A stretch of DNA of 64,000 bases, taken from NCBI GenBank assembly GCA_012274445.1, contig JAAROD010000026.1, positions 124,001 through 188,000 on the forward strand, read 5' to 3'. Positions within the stretch are counted from its first letter, which is position 1. Each line of letters starts with the position of its first letter. A program made the position numbers and the translations under genes. Shown here piece by piece: positions 61,040 to 64,000 of the stretch. The notes under the pieces were generated by a model, which worked only from the letters and a program-made list of their open reading frames with translations, was not told where the DNA came from and made no database searches. The DNA is from Sclerotiophoma versabilis. Taxonomy: Eukaryota; Ascomycota; Dothideomycetes; Pleosporales; Didymellaceae.

Positions 61040-62340
61040 GGATGAGACAACTTAATTAAGTACTGTTTAAATATCATCGTGGCCAACACTGATAATGCGA
61101 AACCGTCTTGATAACCACCAACAACTCCAACATTTAGCATAGCGTGTTTCGGAAGCGAGGCAGCCACCTCTCGAACCCAGAACGTATGCACAGCGACGTC
61201 GCACGATAATTCAACAACGTGACGATAGATATGAATGGCCACATATATGCATATTTCGAAAGACTATGCGCACCCCTCAACCTGAGATCTCGAGCTAATT
61301 TACGCACAGATACTGCCTCCGTCTACGTGCTGAGAGGCTATTCAAAGATACAAGCACGCAAGAACCTTATATGTCACGATGCGGTCCATTTATTCCCTCG
61401 CATTGACTGGGCGGTGCAATAGAACTTGTTTTGGGATGGAGCGATCCCAGCTCTCGTCAAACAGTGAGCCTGAAATTGCTCTCCTATTCCTTCTGTTCTA
61501 ATCTTAACTGTGTAGAGAATTCACTTTGTAGACAAAATTGTACTTCCCTAATAGGGACAGTAGACCTTGCATGTACAGATATATTATAATTAACAAACAG
61601 AGCTCAGACACGTTAAGTAACAAGCGTGCACCCCCTAAGAATGACTTTAACATGAATAGCTAAACTTAGGTATAGATGCTAGTTAGTTACACAGGCAAGC
61701 AGACTACTTAAGTAGATATTAGCTATGTTATGCTGCATATATAGCTGCTGCTGGATATAAGGGGCTAGAATGCAATATAGGATAATAGGCGCGTTGTTAC
61801 AATATAGTGTACTAGTTGTTTAGCAACCTGTTTTTAAAGCTTTAAGAGAGGGAGAAAATTAGTCTAGATAAAGCTTATTGTTGGGAGGCTTAATTCCTAA
61901 GAACAGTAAGGCGCACAACGGCGTCCTTAGTACGGTACTACAGCAGACAGCAAGTTAGGCAGGACGACTTGCTATCTCCTAGCCTCTTACTACAAAAGTC
62001 TGTACTCCTACTGTATCTAGAATTGCTGCTATTAGAAACAGACTATAAATAACTTAAATTTGTAACCTACTGCAAACGCTGGTAGTGCAGAGCATTTTAG
62101 ATCTAGTAGCAATTTTACTAGGTCTGCGATTCATAGTAATAATTAATTTTAATTTCTAAGTATTATACGCTACTAAGTCTCTCTGCACTGTACGTAGAGA
62201 GCAGAAAGATAAAGAGCTAAGCAACACTCTCTATAACTGTATTAGTTGTACTTACTACTTAAAAGGATATTTAAAGTATTCTACTATAGTATAAACAACA
62301 GCAAGAAAAAATCTAAGAATACATCACAGCCGATGTTCGC
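61040..62340. repeat. AT-rich, TAG/TTA-rich repeat-derived DNA
   Basis: From about 61.44 to 62.34 kb the sequence becomes strongly A/T-rich and dense in TA dinucleotides and stops in every frame, with no ORF above 60 codons. This is the appearance of a heavily RIP-mutated transposon. I cannot name the element. Confidence 0.55.
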
Positions 62341-63781
62341 TAGAGATACTAACTGTTAGGACTCAGCTCCGGCCCACTGGGCTAAGACGACCAAAAGGTA
62401 TCAATGTTTACTCAGATGAGCGAACAGACCCGAACAGTACTCATAATGTCAGCTGACAGCCAGTAGCCTGACACTAACTAGTCAGAATTTCTAGCTCATA
62501 GAAGTTCTTCTGCGCTAGTGTTAAGTAAGTGCCTATTGCAGCGCACCTTTAATTTCTCAATGGATTCAAGCTTAAGCCAATGTTTTAGCTACTGCCTACG
62601 TATTCTGGCTTAATTCCAGCACGCGATTTTCTAGGAAGAATGCCATTTCCCTACTCCTCTGTCTTCACTTGCCTTATTCATTTACTCTCTTCCTCTCTTT
62701 TCTATGCAAGGAGAAAGAACAGCCCTCTTTGAATTTCTTACTACTCATAGCATAATATCTGCAAAGGTTACAAAGCTTATGCCTAAGAGTACACTCTTGC
62801 AGGTCCCTGTAGAGATACGTTGTGAAATATATCACTACCCCCTCTCAGACCAAGAAAGCAGCAGGTATAGAGGCTTGAAAGGAAGCAGGTGCAGCAGAAG
62901 CTTGATTACTTCAGTCTTTATGTACACAGTAGTAAACATAACTATTCTTGTTAAGGAATTGCAACTCTAAAGCTGGGTGACGCGTGGGGGCGAGGTGGCC
63001 GGAATGTATACCCGGCTGGAAACTATACAGCCGAGCTTATATAGCCGAGTTCATGCTAGTCTTAATGCAGCACTAAGCGTACCCTTCTCAAAGTGGACGG
63101 TGTAACGTAGTAAGGTGCATGCAAAGGGTTCTCCAACGAAAGTGGAACATGAGTCAACCAGTCAGATTTTAGTAGTGTCATCGAAGCAGGGTAGGCCATG
63201 TCGCCCTCAACGGCTTTTTGTCGCTATGACGCTTTGATAGCAGTGGGCGCTGCTTCGAAAATCTAGCTAGCTAGCTGTTAGGTGTCTTCAGCAGACTTCC
63301 AAATCTTACATCCTGCACTGGTTCTAGACATTGGAATACTCACTATTATCGTGTTATTAACCTACCATTGTCAGGAGCCAGCTCTGGCCAGCTACGCTAA
63401 GACAACCCAAAAGATGAGCGATACTCGCTCAGTTGCGAGTTTCTAAGCTAGGGCAGTACTTATTCACATAGTCAGAGGTGGCCACGTTCTCGGAATCGTC
63501 AGTCAAAGGCATGACAGCCATGTCTAGGAACGCGCCGTCCTCCGGCCTGCTTAGCTGCTTAGCAGTATACTGCTCGGTCGATCGGCACAATGATCAACCG
63601 CAGGGTCTGGCTCTGAGTCACCAAATATGTTATGTACATGGTCCTGAGATCATCTCCCATATAAGTGGATAGCACTACTGAGCCCTTCGAAAGCTCAAAA
63701 TCGTTGCTATTGTCCTCCTTAAATCCCATCGGCTGACTGCACTCGCGAATCCACTTCTACAAATACCACTCCGCGACCACA
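62341..63781. other. Intergenic region with related direct repeats
   Basis: Two related segments about 1.0 kb apart (62356-62415 and 63372-63430) share GTYAGGA.YCAGCTCYGGCC then GCTAAGAC.ACC.AAA and GATGAGCGA, in the same orientation, like eroded LTRs. The ORF 62704-62970 between them contains STLLQVPVEIRCEIYHYPL, an F-box-like start common in fungal hypotheticals, but is otherwise unremarkable. Confidence 0.4.
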
Positions 63782-64000
63782 ATGACAGACGTAGAGAATG
63801 CGCTGTCTGTAGCAGGACGAGGGGAGTTGAGGCGCTTCCTGGCGGTTACGGAAGATCCATACATTAACGCAATCCCTAAAGTCGAACTTCACGTCCACAT
63901 AGAAGGAATTATAAGTGCAGATCTAACATGGAAGTTCTCGCAACGAAATGGACAAGCAATAATCAACCCTCGAACTGGTCAAGCTTTCTCTTCACTTGAT
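63782..64000 (+). CDS. Adenosine-deaminase-like protein (3' end outside window)
   Basis: ATG at 63782; 73 codons open to the window edge. After a helical lead (LRRFLAVTEDPYINAIPK) comes KVELHVHIEG, the conserved KxELHxHLxG of the adenosine/AMP deaminase fold, in which the two histidines bind zinc. Followed by ISADLTWKFSQRNG. The family hydrolytically deaminates adenosine or, in ADE-type members, adenine. The rest of the enzyme (about 280 residues) lies beyond the window. Confidence 0.8.
   Translation, partial: MTDVENALSVAGRGELRRFLAVTEDPYINAIPKVELHVHIEGIISADLTWKFSQRNGQAIINPRTGQAFSSLD

Noticed and set aside
1..64000. tRNA, rRNA and CRISPR arrays
   Set aside because: No T-loop-like GGTTCGAATCC context with a cloverleaf and no regularly spaced repeats were found by eye; eukaryotic DNA.

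Overview
This is nuclear DNA of a filamentous ascomycete. The evidence is short 43-78 nt introns with GT/GC donors and CTAAC-like branch sites, many cytochrome P450 genes, a 15-kb intronless fungal peptide synthetase, a HET-domain relic, and a Fot1/pogo transposon carrying C-to-T (RIP-like) damage. The gene repertoire and the relation of the synthetase to HC-toxin and apicidin synthetases suggest a Dothideomycete (Pleosporales) or a related pathogen lineage; I cannot name the species.

Positions 1-30.6 kb: a secondary-metabolite gene cluster, cut by the left window edge. Its core is a four-module non-ribosomal peptide synthetase of about 5058 aa on the minus strand (8110-23286), in the order partial C, A-T-E, C-A-T, C-A-T, C-A-T, terminal C. 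That is the layout of cyclic-tetrapeptide synthetases of the HTS1/APS1 type. Around it lie four P450s (two CYP68-like, one CYP7/8-like, one CYP58/65-like), a branched-chain-aminotransferase-like enzyme of the kind called TOXF in the HC-toxin cluster, a 14-helix-type MFS exporter sharing the synthetase promoter region, and a secreted GMC oxidoreductase at the right border. No fatty-acid synthase, alanine racemase or bZIP/ankyrin regulator is present here, so the product is probably related to, but not the same as, HC-toxin or apicidin, or the cluster continues to the left. The aminotransferase would supply an unusual amino acid, the synthetase would build and cyclise a tetrapeptide with one D residue, the P450s would oxidise precursor or product, and the MFS pump would export it.

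Positions 30.6-43.5 kb: gene-poor DNA containing a sugar (lactose-type) permease next to a 3'-truncated GH2 beta-galactosidase, a ubiquitin-conjugating-like protein that lacks the catalytic cysteine, a relic of a DHA1 MFS transporter, and a 424-bp hAT-like MITE with a near-perfect 8-bp target duplication.

Positions 43.5-64 kb: an amidohydrolase, a complete but decayed Fot1/pogo transposon (TIRs and TA duplication intact), an NCS1 purine-cytosine permease, a frame-broken hypothetical gene, a secreted SMP-30-like beta-propeller, a small membrane protein, a diacylglycerol/sphingoid-kinase-type protein, a HET-domain pseudogene, a GT31/fringe-like type II membrane glycosyltransferase, an AT-rich repeat-derived stretch, and the first exon of an adenosine-deaminase-like gene cut by the right edge.

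Exon boundaries were placed by eye from splice consensus, reading frame and family conservation. In the multi-exon models given with full coordinates the exon lengths sum to a multiple of three.
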